DNA of 16,142 bases from Bacteroidales bacterium. GTDB lineage: Bacteria > Bacteroidota > Bacteroidia > Bacteroidales > Tenuifilaceae. Below, piece after piece: positions 7,436 through 14,181 of this stretch (position 1 is its first letter; each line of letters begins with the position of its first letter). Under the pieces are notes generated by a model. It ran no database searches. It worked only from the letters and a program-made list of their open reading frames with translations, and was not told the origin of the DNA. Both the position numbers and the translations under genes were made by a program. The stretch is from contig DQHR01000120.1 of NCBI GenBank assembly GCA_003531155.1, positions 14,173-30,314 of the forward strand. Direction: 5' to 3'.

Positions 7436-7879
7436 TTAAGCGGCCTCTTGATTTGTATTAAAACTAACCATCCAATTAACACCAAATTTATCGGTGAACA
7501 TGCCAAAGTAGTCGCCCCAGAAGGTTTGGTTCATGGGCATGGTAACTTGACCGCCATTCGAAAGCCCGTTAAACAGTAAATCGGCTCGTTCCTTGCTATC
7601 GGTGGTAATGGAGATTCCAAAGTTATTGCCTTGCTTAAAGTGTGATGTGTCATCACAACCCGTATCGCTGCCCATAAGCATGGTCTCCTTGCTGATTGGG
7701 AGCGATACATGCATAATTTTATTATCCATCTCCTTTTTAAGAGGTGGCATTCCTTCTTGAGGTGGCATATCTTTATACCTGCCCATATAAGCGAATTCAC
7801 CGCCAAAAACCGATTTGTAAAACAGGAATGCATCCTCGCAGTTCCCGTTGAAATTCAAGTAAACGTTTACTGTAGTCAT
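7436..7879 (-). CDS. single-domain PhnB/YjdN-like VOC family protein
   Basis: A 147-residue single PhnB-like domain: it opens with VNVYLNFNGNCEDAFLFYKS, has a central YMGRYKDMPP loop, and ends with WGDYFGMFTDKFGVNWMV. The length is standard for YjdN-type proteins, which have the glyoxalase/VOC fold and no firmly assigned activity. It follows the SRPBCC gene by 24 bases on the same strand, so the two are probably cotranscribed. This pairing of PhnB-like and AHSA1-type genes is common in Bacteroidota (family knowledge). Residues about 52-70 are the source of the duplicated fragment at 7370-7424. Confidence 0.88.
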   Translation of the reverse strand: MTTVNVYLNFNGNCEDAFLFYKSVFGGEFAYMGRYKDMPPQEGMPPLKKEMDNKIMHVSLPISKETMLMGSDTGCDDTSHFKQGNNFGISITTDSKERADLLFNGLSNGGQVTMPMNQTFWGDYFGMFTDKFGVNWMVSFNTNQEAA

Positions 7880-7903
7880 GTTGATGTAATTTAATTTATT
7901 GTA

Positions 7904-8329
7904 TTATTTTTCTAGGAATTCCCTTAGCATCTTACCCAAAATCTCGTTCCAGCCAGCTTCGTAGTTCTCTTGTGAAAAATCTTTGCCGCCATCGGCAAAA
8001 GATTCGATACCTGTATGGGTAAGCTTAACTAGGGTGCCTTTGCCATCGGGGATAAGCTCCCAGGTTAGCAGCGAGCTGCCTTTGCTCAACTCGGGGTAAG
8101 TCCAGGTGTGCTGGAACTTGTGGTTAGGAACAATCTCTTTTATAACACACAAATGGTGAAACTTTTTCTCATTACCCGGCTCGTAAAAGTTAAAGGTGGC
8201 GTTTTCCTTAAGCTCAAAATCAGGGATATCGAAGTACCACTGCTTCATTTGTTCCTTATCGGTTATGGCTTTCCATACCTTTTCGGGGCTGGCAGCGTAA
8301 TGAGTTTCGAAGGTTATTGGGTTATTCAT
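7904..8329 (-). CDS. SRPBCC (AHSA1-like) domain protein
   Basis: A 141-residue START-like protein of the AHSA1 type. It begins ITFETHYAASPEKVWKAITD, the usual first strand and helix, followed by the MKQWYFDIPDFEL segment. It ends with a long helix containing YEAGWNEILGKMLREFL. Strand pairs such as LLTWELIPDGKGTLVKLTHTG complete the helix-grip fold, which makes a hydrophobic ligand cavity. The function of such stand-alone proteins is mostly unknown; some bind lipids or aid stress responses. It is the first gene of a likely two-gene unit with the VOC gene behind it. Confidence 0.88.
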   Translation of the reverse strand: MNNPITFETHYAASPEKVWKAITDKEQMKQWYFDIPDFELKENATFNFYEPGNEKKFHHLCVIKEIVPNHKFQHTWTYPELSKGSSLLTWELIPDGKGTLVKLTHTGIESFADGGKDFSQENYEAGWNEILGKMLREFLEK

Positions 8330-8796
8330 GTTTTTAGATTTTAAGTTGTAGTTTAAAACTTCGATTATTAGCTATATGTATTGTTTAAAACGTGAATACT
8401 GGCTAACAAATATTAAACAACTATTTAAAACTAACTCTGTGCCTTATCTTCAAAAATCATCATTTGGTGTTCCTTGTTCTATAATCTAAAAGAAAGTATT
8501 ACTAAGTAAATGTATTTTGGTAAACAAACTTATCTAGCGGTTTGTTGTGGGAGGCTTAGCTAAATTCTTTAACCGCAAAGCGGCAATAACACCAGCTACA
8601 AAGTAACAATTCATCTGATATTCCAATAAAACAACGCTTAAAAGTATAAATATTTGCAATTGTAATAGTTTAAATAGCAGTTAATTATAGTTGTTTTTTT
8701 GCCTAAAACTATTAAATTAGTAACAGAATTTTTGTGCAATGTATTTATACTTCTAAGTTAGATGTATATGTACGGTAAAAGTGGATATATAAGTGA
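8330..8796. other. intergenic region at the left edge of the cassette array
   Basis: This 467-bp gap holds no supported gene. It contains a small palindrome CCGC-AAA-GCGG (8573-8583) and a GGCTAAC at 8400-8406 of unclear meaning. A segment from about 8632 up to the GTTAGCC at 8797 has faint attC-like similarity (ACAACGCTTA on the left, TAAGTGAGTTAGCC on the right) and could be a worn attC or an attachment site, but the arms do not pair well by eye. No integrase gene or integrase fragment is present. Confidence 0.45.
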
Positions 8797-8825
8797 GTTA
8801 GCCACAATTTTAAAACATAGAAACC

Positions 8826-9332
8826 ATGATAGTTAAAGATTTTATTAAAAATGTTCTTATAGATGAGATAAAGAGTATTCAACAAACTCATGGGCACCAT
8901 TATCTTTCATTTGGATTAATATCTCAGGGAATTGAGTTCCTTGGAGCGTGCATCGATAATAATGATTTTCATGTCGATAGTAAAGGTAGAGAAAGATTTA
9001 ATAATGCGATTATAACATTGTTTCCTAATCAATATCATCAATATATTAAGAGAAAGGGAGAACAATTTGATTTGTATGGAAATCTGAGATGTGGATTGCT
9101 GCATATAGTTGTTCCAGGTTCTGATATAGAACTAATTCAGGAATCTGAGATAAGTTCATATGGTGAACATTTAGAAATCAAAACATTAAGAAACCGTGAT
9201 AGATTAATTCTTGTATCACAAAAACTCATGACTGATTTTGAAAATGCTTGCAATAATGTAATTAGTCAAATTGAAAATAACTCAATTTCAAATCAAAAAG
9301 TATATCAAGATTTTTTATCAACAGCACCATAA
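8826..9332 (+). CDS. hypothetical protein with HEPN-like Rx4H motif (cassette 1, gene 1)
   Basis: A 168-residue soluble protein predicted to be largely helical, not assignable to a named family by eye. Its clearest feature is LRCGLLH at residues 87-93: Arg88, four residues, then His93. This matches the Rx4-6H active-site motif of HEPN ribonucleases and lies after a helix containing YIKRKGEQFDLYGN, as in HEPN folds. A similar R-C-G-x-x-H string occurs in many uncharacterised bacterial proteins (memory). If correct, it would be an RNA-cleaving toxin or defence effector. The start codon lies 28 bases from the cassette edge. It is followed 14 bases later by a partner gene. No signal peptide or membrane segment is seen. 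HEPN identity is a hypothesis. Confidence 0.75.
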   Translation: MIVKDFIKNVLIDEIKSIQQTHGHHYLSFGLISQGIEFLGACIDNNDFHVDSKGRERFNNAIITLFPNQYHQYIKRKGEQFDLYGNLRCGLLHIVVPGSDIELIQESEISSYGEHLEIKTLRNRDRLILVSQKLMTDFENACNNVISQIENNSISNQKVYQDFLSTAP

Positions 9333-9346
9333 TCAATAGATATTAT

Positions 9347-9823
9347 ATGAAAACTGAAATTATAAAATATTACTCTGGAGATGTTTTGGCTCCTCTTGGT
9401 AGGCCTCATTTGGTTTTAGTTGGACAAGAGTTTGACGATACAATGATTGTCGAAAAATATATACTCTTTGAAGAACTAAACGGCTCACAAACGCATATGG
9501 GTGAATTTGTCAATGCTCCTATTATTAAAGGATTTTCGGATGATTTACAAAAGTTTATGGATAATCAAGGATTAGAACATTCTAAGAGTGCTATTTCCTT
9601 TGAAGTTTTCAAAGAGAGGGAAAAGGATAAAACCCATGATTATTTGTATAGTGATATAAAAGCAAATCTAAGGGAATCAGACGAAACCTCATTTTTGATG
9701 TATTTTGCCAGAAAAGCAGAAAGTCAACTTAACTGGATAAGAAATTCAACAGGTTCTGAGATACTAAAAAGTAAGATTGAGTTTTATAAATCTATTAAGA
9801 TAACCTTCAGAAAAATAGAATAA
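9347..9823 (+). CDS. hypothetical protein, partner of the HEPN-like gene (cassette 1, gene 2)
   Basis: A 158-residue soluble protein that I do not recognise. It opens with a beta-rich part (EIIKYYSGDVLAPLGRPHLVLVGQEF) and ends with charged helices (YFARKAESQLNWIRNSTGSEILKSKIEFYKS). It has no nucleotidyltransferase GS-x-D-x-D motif, so it is not the MNT partner of classical HEPN-MNT modules. It starts 14 bases after the HEPN-like gene and ends 6 bases before the attC site, so the pair forms a two-gene unit filling one cassette. By position it could be an antitoxin or co-effector, but nothing in the sequence proves this. Confidence 0.72.
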   Translation: MKTEIIKYYSGDVLAPLGRPHLVLVGQEFDDTMIVEKYILFEELNGSQTHMGEFVNAPIIKGFSDDLQKFMDNQGLEHSKSAISFEVFKEREKDKTHDYLYSDIKANLRESDETSFLMYFARKAESQLNWIRNSTGSEILKSKIEFYKSIKITFRKIE

Positions 9824-9829
9824 AAAACT

Positions 9830-9964
9830 GTGGCTAACAGCTGCTAAAACCCAACTGGGTTGAAGCGTAGATAAGTTTTTAATTGGTTTTTAAGTTATAT
9901 TTTAACATGGGACAAGATTGCTGCTTCGAACTCCCCGTCGTTTTTTAGCAGCAGGCGTTGGCGG
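9830..9964 (+). other. attC-like recombination site 1
   Basis: The R'' box GTGGCTAAC (9830-9838) is followed by AGCTGCTAAAAC. On the right, TTTTTTAGCAGC leads to the R' box G^TTGGCGG (9957-9964). Between them GGGTTGAAGC and GCTTCGAACTCCC pair further inward around an AT-rich loop. The two arms form a long imperfect hairpin with extrahelical bases, as in folded single-stranded attC. Strand follows cassette gene direction. Confidence 0.72.
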
Positions 9965-9987
9965 TCAGGCTACAAACTCTTAACCTT

Positions 9988-10623
9988 ATGAACATGAAAA
10001 TTTTAATAATGACTATCAAACATAAAAAATCAAAAGGTGCTACTATTGTGATTTTACTATTGATGGTATTCGTTTTTATCACAGACTGTTCTGTGATAAA
10101 AAAAGACAACCATATTAGTAATGACAACTACCCTTCAAAAGATTACAATGGACAAATTTGGATGACAGAAAATCTCAAAGAAATAGCTGACAGCAATGAC
10201 AATAAAATAAAATCTTATTACCCGAATGACGACACAACCAATGTAAAAGACTATGGATTGCTTTACGACTACGAAACAGCTTGTAAAGTTTGTCCTAAAG
10301 GCTGGCATTTACCCACTGAAAAAGAATGGGAAAATTTAATCGACTTTCTTGGAAAACAATCAGGAAATGAACTCAAAGATACATTATTTTGGAAGTCGCA
10401 AGAACAGTTGTTCACAAACAAAAGTGGCTTTTCAGTTAGACCAGCTGGATATGCAAATACGGAATTTGATAATTTATTTAAAACTCATGCTATATTTTGG
10501 TCAGCTACCAAAGTAGACACTCATTTTGTAAAAGGATTTGTATTGTCAATAACATCCGATTCAATACGAAGTGCACCACAACACCCCGCTTATGGATTTT
10601 CTGTAAGATGCGTGAAGAATTGA
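9988..10623 (+). CDS. FISUMP-domain lipoprotein (cassette 2)
   Basis: A 211-residue exported protein. A basic n-region (KHKKSK) and a hydrophobic core lead to Cys34 in FITDC; Asp just before the Cys is unusual for a lipobox, so acylation is likely but not certain. From about residue 53 it has the FISUMP layout (Fibrobacter succinogenes major paralogous domain): YNGQIWMTENL, DYGLLYDYETACKVC, CPKGWHLPT (102-110), EWENLIDFLG, and closing GFSVRCVKN. The C-type-lectin-like fold is frequent in surface proteins of Bacteroidota. The start at 9988 was chosen over a TTG at 9958 that sits in the attC R' box; 10009 is an alternative ATG. It is the only gene in its cassette. Confidence 0.85.
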   Translation: MNMKILIMTIKHKKSKGATIVILLLMVFVFITDCSVIKKDNHISNDNYPSKDYNGQIWMTENLKEIADSNDNKIKSYYPNDDTTNVKDYGLLYDYETACKVCPKGWHLPTEKEWENLIDFLGKQSGNELKDTLFWKSQEQLFTNKSGFSVRPAGYANTEFDNLFKTHAIFWSATKVDTHFVKGFVLSITSDSIRSAPQHPAYGFSVRCVKN

Positions 10624-10657
10624 AAAAAAAAGATATCGTACATAAAAAAAGCCCGAA

Positions 10658-10791
10658 CCGTTAACAACGCATATAAAATAAAGCGGTAGCAGTTGGTATT
10701 CAAGCAGTTCAGCCTGCATCAGAGTTCGTCATGGGGGATACAGACGCAGCTCCACAGTCCGCTTCATTTCATATACGCGAACGTTAGGGGC
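10658..10791 (+). other. attC-like recombination site 2
   Basis: The left arm has R'' CCGTTAAC (10658-10665), then AACGC and ATATAAAATAAAGCGG. The right arm has CCGCTTCATTTCATAT and ACGCGAAC, then R' G^TTAGGGGC (10783-10791). The arms are near-complementary over about 30 bases with few mismatches. The GCGG/CCGC inner junction and the CGTTAG outer end are classic for attC sites. Confidence 0.78.
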
Positions 10792-10822
10792 AGTTTGAAA
10801 AAATCATCTAATCTTGAAATAA

Positions 10823-11341
10823 ATGACAAAATATAAATTGAAACATGATTCACTTCAGACAAGTAAGTCAATATCATTGTTTTTCTTATTGATAGGCTTA
10901 TCTGTTATTTTTAGTTGTAAAAACAATTCGGAGGTAAGAGTTCAACGTGAAACTGAAAAAGATATATTAACCAAGGAAAAGTGGCATTGGGATAACCCAA
11001 GTAAACAGAGTGAATCAGCAGGATATGCACAAGTTGTAAAAGTCGGGAATGTTATATACATCTCTGGAGTTCCTACAAGCGAGTTAAACCCTGACGGGAT
11101 ATCCAAACTTTACAAAACTTTAGAAAAATGCTTGAATTCCTTTGGTGCAACTTCAAAGAACGTAGTAAAAGAAACTCTTTACACAACTGACATTGAAACA
11201 ATGAAAAGTTATAATTCTGTGCGTAAAGACTTCTATAAAGGTGATTATCCTTCTGCAAGCTGGGTACAAATAGATAGATTATATGAGCCTGATGCAAAAT
11301 TGGAGGTTGATTTGGTAGCTGTTATTACAAACTCAGAATAA
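10823..11341 (+). CDS. RidA/YjgF-like lipoprotein without the catalytic arginine (cassette 3, gene 1)
   Basis: A 172-residue protein with a lipoprotein signal (hydrophobic core, then VIFSC with Cys32 as the likely acylated residue) and a Rid-superfamily domain from about residue 65. Visible Rid features are VKVGNVIYISGVP, LEKCLNSFGATSKNVVKETLYTTD, and YPSASWVQIDRLYEPDAKLEVDLVAVI at the end. In E. coli RidA the corresponding string is PARS, where Arg105 is needed for imine deamination. Here it is PSAS (143-146), with Ala145 in the Arg position, and the later Glu120 equivalent is Asp. It is thus probably an exported, non-deaminase Rid-like protein. It is followed 18 bases later by the DUF6624-like gene. 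Confidence 0.86.
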   Translation: MTKYKLKHDSLQTSKSISLFFLLIGLSVIFSCKNNSEVRVQRETEKDILTKEKWHWDNPSKQSESAGYAQVVKVGNVIYISGVPTSELNPDGISKLYKTLEKCLNSFGATSKNVVKETLYTTDIETMKSYNSVRKDFYKGDYPSASWVQIDRLYEPDAKLEVDLVAVITNSE

Positions 11342-11359
11342 TAAAAAACTAACGCTTTT

Positions 11360-11959
11360 ATGGATACAAAAAGTTTTGCACAGAAAATCATCAACCTTAA
11401 AGAAAGAGATGAAAACTTACGAAATAAATTAATAAAAAATGGGAAACTTTCAAATGGGTACAACTCAGAAATGGAAAAAATACACAATGAGAACGCCAAA
11501 GAATTAAACCAAATAATTAATAAGATTGGTTATCCGACAATAGAGAAAGTTGGTGAAAAGGCTAGTGAAGCTGCTTGGTTAATTATTCAACATTCCATCG
11601 GACAGCCTGATTTTATGAAAAAATCAGCAGAAATGCTCGAAAAAGCTGTCCAAGAGAATAAAGCCAACCCAATTAGTCTTGCATATTTGATTGACCGTAT
11701 AGCCGTATTTGAAGGTAGACCTCAACTCTATGGAACTCAATTTGATTGGGACATTAATGGGGAAATGAATCCTAATCAAGTTGACGATATAGATAAGGTA
11801 AATCAACGTAGAAAAAATCTTGGTTTCAATTCACTTAAAGAGCAAATTGAGATTATGCAAGAAAGAGTGAGAAAGGAAAATCAAATACCGCCAGAGGATT
11901 TTGAAAAAAGAAAACAAGAATACAACAAATGGAGAAAATCTGTCGGTTGGATAAAATAA
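11360..11959 (+). CDS. DUF6624-like protein (cassette 3, gene 2)
   Basis: A 199-residue soluble protein whose motifs fit DUF6624 as I remember it: R-D-E-N-L-R near residue 20, GYPT (57-60), VGEKASEAAWLIIQH (64-78), YLIDRI (109-114), QLYGTQF (122-128), and the VNQRRKNLGF segment near 147-156. The family has no known function and is common in lipoprotein or soluble form in Bacteroidota. It has no signal peptide, unlike the gene before it. It ends 5 bases before the third attC-like site, so it is the last gene of cassette 3. The family name is from memory. Confidence 0.8.
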   Translation: MDTKSFAQKIINLKERDENLRNKLIKNGKLSNGYNSEMEKIHNENAKELNQIINKIGYPTIEKVGEKASEAAWLIIQHSIGQPDFMKKSAEMLEKAVQENKANPISLAYLIDRIAVFEGRPQLYGTQFDWDINGEMNPNQVDDIDKVNQRRKNLGFNSLKEQIEIMQERVRKENQIPPEDFEKRKQEYNKWRKSVGWIK

Positions 11960-11964
11960 AAACG

Positions 11965-12099
11965 GCCCATAACACGGTGTATAAGTAATAGCGGTTTAAA
12001 TGGTAGAACTAAAGTATAAACATAAAACAAAGGTCAATGCAAAACTGAAAGATTTGTGAGTAGAAATCCGCTACTACTCATACACGAGACCGTTTTGAG
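11965..12099 (+). other. attC-like recombination site 3, end of array
   Basis: R'' GCCCATAAC (11965-11973) is followed by ACGGTGTATAAGTAATAGCGG split over 11974-11994. The right arm runs CCGCTACTACTCATACACG (12068-12086), then AGACC and R' G^TTTTGAG (12092-12099). The arms pair well from GCGG/CCGC outward. The R' box is a weak match to GTTRRRY, as expected where cassettes give way to flanking DNA or a foreign junction. Confidence 0.74.
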
Positions 12100-12288
12100 T
12101 TATACTAAAACTCCCAAGTCTGGTAAAGAATGTATCAAATTTGAGGTATATAAGCAAGCTTAACCTGCAAGAATAAATATGACTTAAACACCTTTCTATT
12201 TGTACTTGAATTACTTGTTGAATTCACTTTTATGCATGCTATATAAAGCACACACACATTTAATGTAAACCACCAATTTAACGCTGCT

Positions 12289-13419
12289 ATGAATAATCTC
12301 AACCAAATTATGAAGTTCCTTGGAACGCTTGCCGAGGCAATTGAAAAATCAAAGGAATCGACAGTTAAGAATTATTTATCCCTTTCAATTAGTAAAGCGG
12401 TAACAGGTATTGTTCCCGTGCTACCGGCTTTAAAAGATGAACTTAAACAAATGGAGGGAGGCACCATAAAGGATTGGGTAAAGCTTGTTGAGACAATGAA
12501 TTTGAAGGGAATTAATGCTCAAATCCTTGCTGCACTTGGTAAGTACATTACTGGAGCGCTTGTAAAGATTCCCCTAAAGGTGAACGATGATTTGGCAAAA
12601 GAGATCCAGTCGGTTTTTTACTTATCAATTATACTTGTTGAGAATTATTTTAAGTGCAAAACGTTTAGCGATACTCCCATAAAATATAGCGTTACGAACC
12701 CTGCTGAGGATTTCTGGTTTAGAAGAGTTGATTTAGCTGGCGATCATCAGTTTAACACTGCTGAGGGGTATTATCTTATAAACTCAATTCCCCCATGCGA
12801 TGGCAAAGATTATTGCAATTCCGAAATTTACAATAGTCCTTACACTCAAATTGAACCAGTTAACTCAATTGCCAATACGGTTTCGTTAGAGGTTATTTCG
12901 GATTCAATTGAACTCTACAACTTTTTTTACGATTTGTTTATTAATATTCCTTTCTCTGCCTCGCATAATATTGTTTTTACTGCAAGAATTAAGGTTGAAA
13001 ATCTTAAGGGAGGCTCAAGAGGCTGGGGATTCTGGAACACCAACCCAATTCCCGTTGTAGGAATGAAAACAGTTTGGTTTCTTCAGCAGGAAGGAGATGG
13101 CGAAGCCAGTAACAATGGGTTCTTTGCTCAAACGTTTACAGGCTTAAAAATTGATTCGTTTAAGCTCCCCGATCTTGATGAAGGGTGGCATGATTACAAG
13201 ATTGTTTTAAATAGTAGTACTGTAGCTTACTACATCGATGGGGTAGCAGTGCATGTTTTAAACGATCCTGATTTTGTCCCCGATGGTCCAATGGCTTACC
13301 ACAACTGGGTTGATAACTCGGTTTTTGATTTTGCTGGCGGAACAGGTCAAAAGCTTTTGCAAAAGACTGATAGTGACCGGAAAAACTTTACAGAAAGCAT
13401 GACTATTGAAACGAACTAG
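12289..13419 (+). CDS. hypothetical protein with helical N-terminus and concanavalin-like C-terminal domain
   Basis: A 376-residue protein without a signal peptide. Residues 1-125 are predicted helical and amphipathic (for example LGTLAEAIEKSKESTVKNYL), with a hydrophobic helix near 106-118. Residues about 137-355 look like a jelly-roll of the concanavalin A-like lectin/glucanase type: DFWFRRVDLAGDHQF, VFTARIKVENLKGGSRGWGFWN (split at about 229-250), then DEGWHDYKIVLNSSTVAYYIDG (297-318). The last part resembles LamG or GH16-like folds that bind glycans; a catalytic E-x-D-x-x-E motif of GH16 is not seen, so binding is likelier than hydrolysis. It starts 190 bases after the third attC site and no attC follows it. 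Confidence 0.8.
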   Translation: MNNLNQIMKFLGTLAEAIEKSKESTVKNYLSLSISKAVTGIVPVLPALKDELKQMEGGTIKDWVKLVETMNLKGINAQILAALGKYITGALVKIPLKVNDDLAKEIQSVFYLSIILVENYFKCKTFSDTPIKYSVTNPAEDFWFRRVDLAGDHQFNTAEGYYLINSIPPCDGKDYCNSEIYNSPYTQIEPVNSIANTVSLEVISDSIELYNFFYDLFINIPFSASHNIVFTARIKVENLKGGSRGWGFWNTNPIPVVGMKTVWFLQQEGDGEASNNGFFAQTFTGLKIDSFKLPDLDEGWHDYKIVLNSSTVAYYIDGVAVHVLNDPDFVPDGPMAYHNWVDNSVFDFAGGTGQKLLQKTDSDRKNFTESMTIETN

Positions 13420-13430
13420 GCTTCGTTCTT

Positions 13431-13456
13431 AGAATCAGCCTTTGGGGCTGAGTTCT
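13431..13456. terminator. possible hairpin between convergent genes
   Basis: AGAA-TCAGCC (13431-13440) pairs with GGCTGA-TTCT (13446-13456, one bulged G) around loop TTTGG. The stem lies between two converging genes, but there is no proper T-run, so intrinsic termination is uncertain. Confidence 0.35.
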
Positions 13457-13481
13457 TCGTCAAAGTATCGGCATTAATGGT

Positions 13482-14039
13482 TTAGCTGCTCATTAATTCA
13501 AGCAGTTTTGTTGTTGTATTCCAGTTCCGAATGGTCATGCTCTTATAAATGGGCAATGAAATTATTTTGGTCAGATAACTTTTTCCTGCCAAACTAATAA
13601 GCCGCGAGAAGTAAAGAACATCGTTGCCTGCATGTGCGTTATCAACTCCCTCGCGAAGTTTAACGCTTTTAATTGCCTCATCGGAGGTAAGCGGTTCTTT
13701 TAGGAATAGAACATCATAGCGATACTCGTTGGGATTTAGACCAAAACCTTTTGGGGCATCTTTTACTGCAATTTTGAGCTGCTCATACGTAATAAGAACT
13801 ATTTTCGATTGGTAGTTAAAGCTGCTGGATAGCTTATTCTCAATATCAATGGTTAACTTATTTTTGTCTAATTCAGTAGATTTAAATAGAACGTTACCGC
13901 TCTGAATGTAGGTTTTAACATCTGTAAATCCCATGCTTTCGAAGCATGCTTTTAAATCGGTCATTTTAATAATGTTGTTGCCGCCAACATTAATTCCACG
14001 GAGTAGTGCAAGGTAGTGAATGTTTATTGCTGTTTTCAT
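13482..14039 (-). CDS. DUF1697 family protein
   Basis: A 185-residue protein with the signatures of DUF1697: YLALLRGINVGGNN at the N-terminus (9-22), KMTDLKACFESMGF, the TYIQSGNVLF motif (43-52), a central YRYDVLFLKEPL, and the closing MTIRNWNTTTKLLEL (168-182). The length is normal for the family, which is widespread and cytoplasmic with no established biochemical role. The ATG at 14039 fits the family N-terminus. It runs divergently from the GT2 gene and converges on the jelly-roll protein gene. Confidence 0.93.
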   Translation of the reverse strand: MKTAINIHYLALLRGINVGGNNIIKMTDLKACFESMGFTDVKTYIQSGNVLFKSTELDKNKLTIDIENKLSSSFNYQSKIVLITYEQLKIAVKDAPKGFGLNPNEYRYDVLFLKEPLTSDEAIKSVKLREGVDNAHAGNDVLYFSRLISLAGKSYLTKIISLPIYKSMTIRNWNTTTKLLELMSS

Positions 14040-14135
14040 TCTAGTAATTTTTATTAAATAAACACAAAAGCCCTAATTTGTTCAACCAATATACCGCTTT
14101 TTTAATTATTGCATTTGCTTTTATTTTACAGCCGC

Positions 14136-14167
14136 TTTGGCTAATTTTAAACTTTGTAAAATATTTG
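14136..14167 (+). promoter_or_regulatory. tentative promoter of the GT2-patatin unit
   Basis: TTTG (14136-14139) lies 20 bases before AATATTTG (14160-14167), one base from the TAnnTTTG consensus. It would leave a leader of only about 10 bases before the ATG at 14182. Confidence 0.3.
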
Positions 14168-14181
14168 AAAGTTATACTATA

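Larger units (their letters stand above)
8797..12099 (+). mobile_element. integron-like cassette array without integrase (CALIN type)
   Basis: Three consecutive cassettes are inferred: 8798-9957, 9958-10783 and 10784-12092. Each carries one or two + strand genes and ends in a 134-135 bp attC-like hairpin site. The first bases of each cassette complement the R'' box at its own end: GTTAGCCAC with GTGGCTAAC (9/9), GTTGGCGG with CCGTTAAC (6/8, both mismatches G-T compatible) and GTTAGGGGC with GCCCATAAC (8/9). That is what a circular cassette excised by an integron integrase would require. attC clusters lacking an integrase are known in many bacteria; assignment to that class is inference from structure. 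Confidence 0.75.

Noticed and set aside
8400..8406. GGCTAAC as an R'' box matching the GTTAGCC at 8797
   Set aside because: The distance of about 400 bases is far beyond the 134-135 bp of the other sites and no inner arms pair; most likely chance.
8530..8605. GCGG (8537-8540) and CCGC (8573-8576) with CCGCAAAGCGG as a fourth attC site
   Set aside because: The bases outside these boxes do not pair on either strand and no G^TT box with a matching AAC box lies at a suitable distance.
9958..9987. Upstream TTG start for the FISUMP lipoprotein
   Set aside because: It would put the start codon inside the attC R' box and adds residues in front of the signal peptide; ATG at 9988 is simpler.
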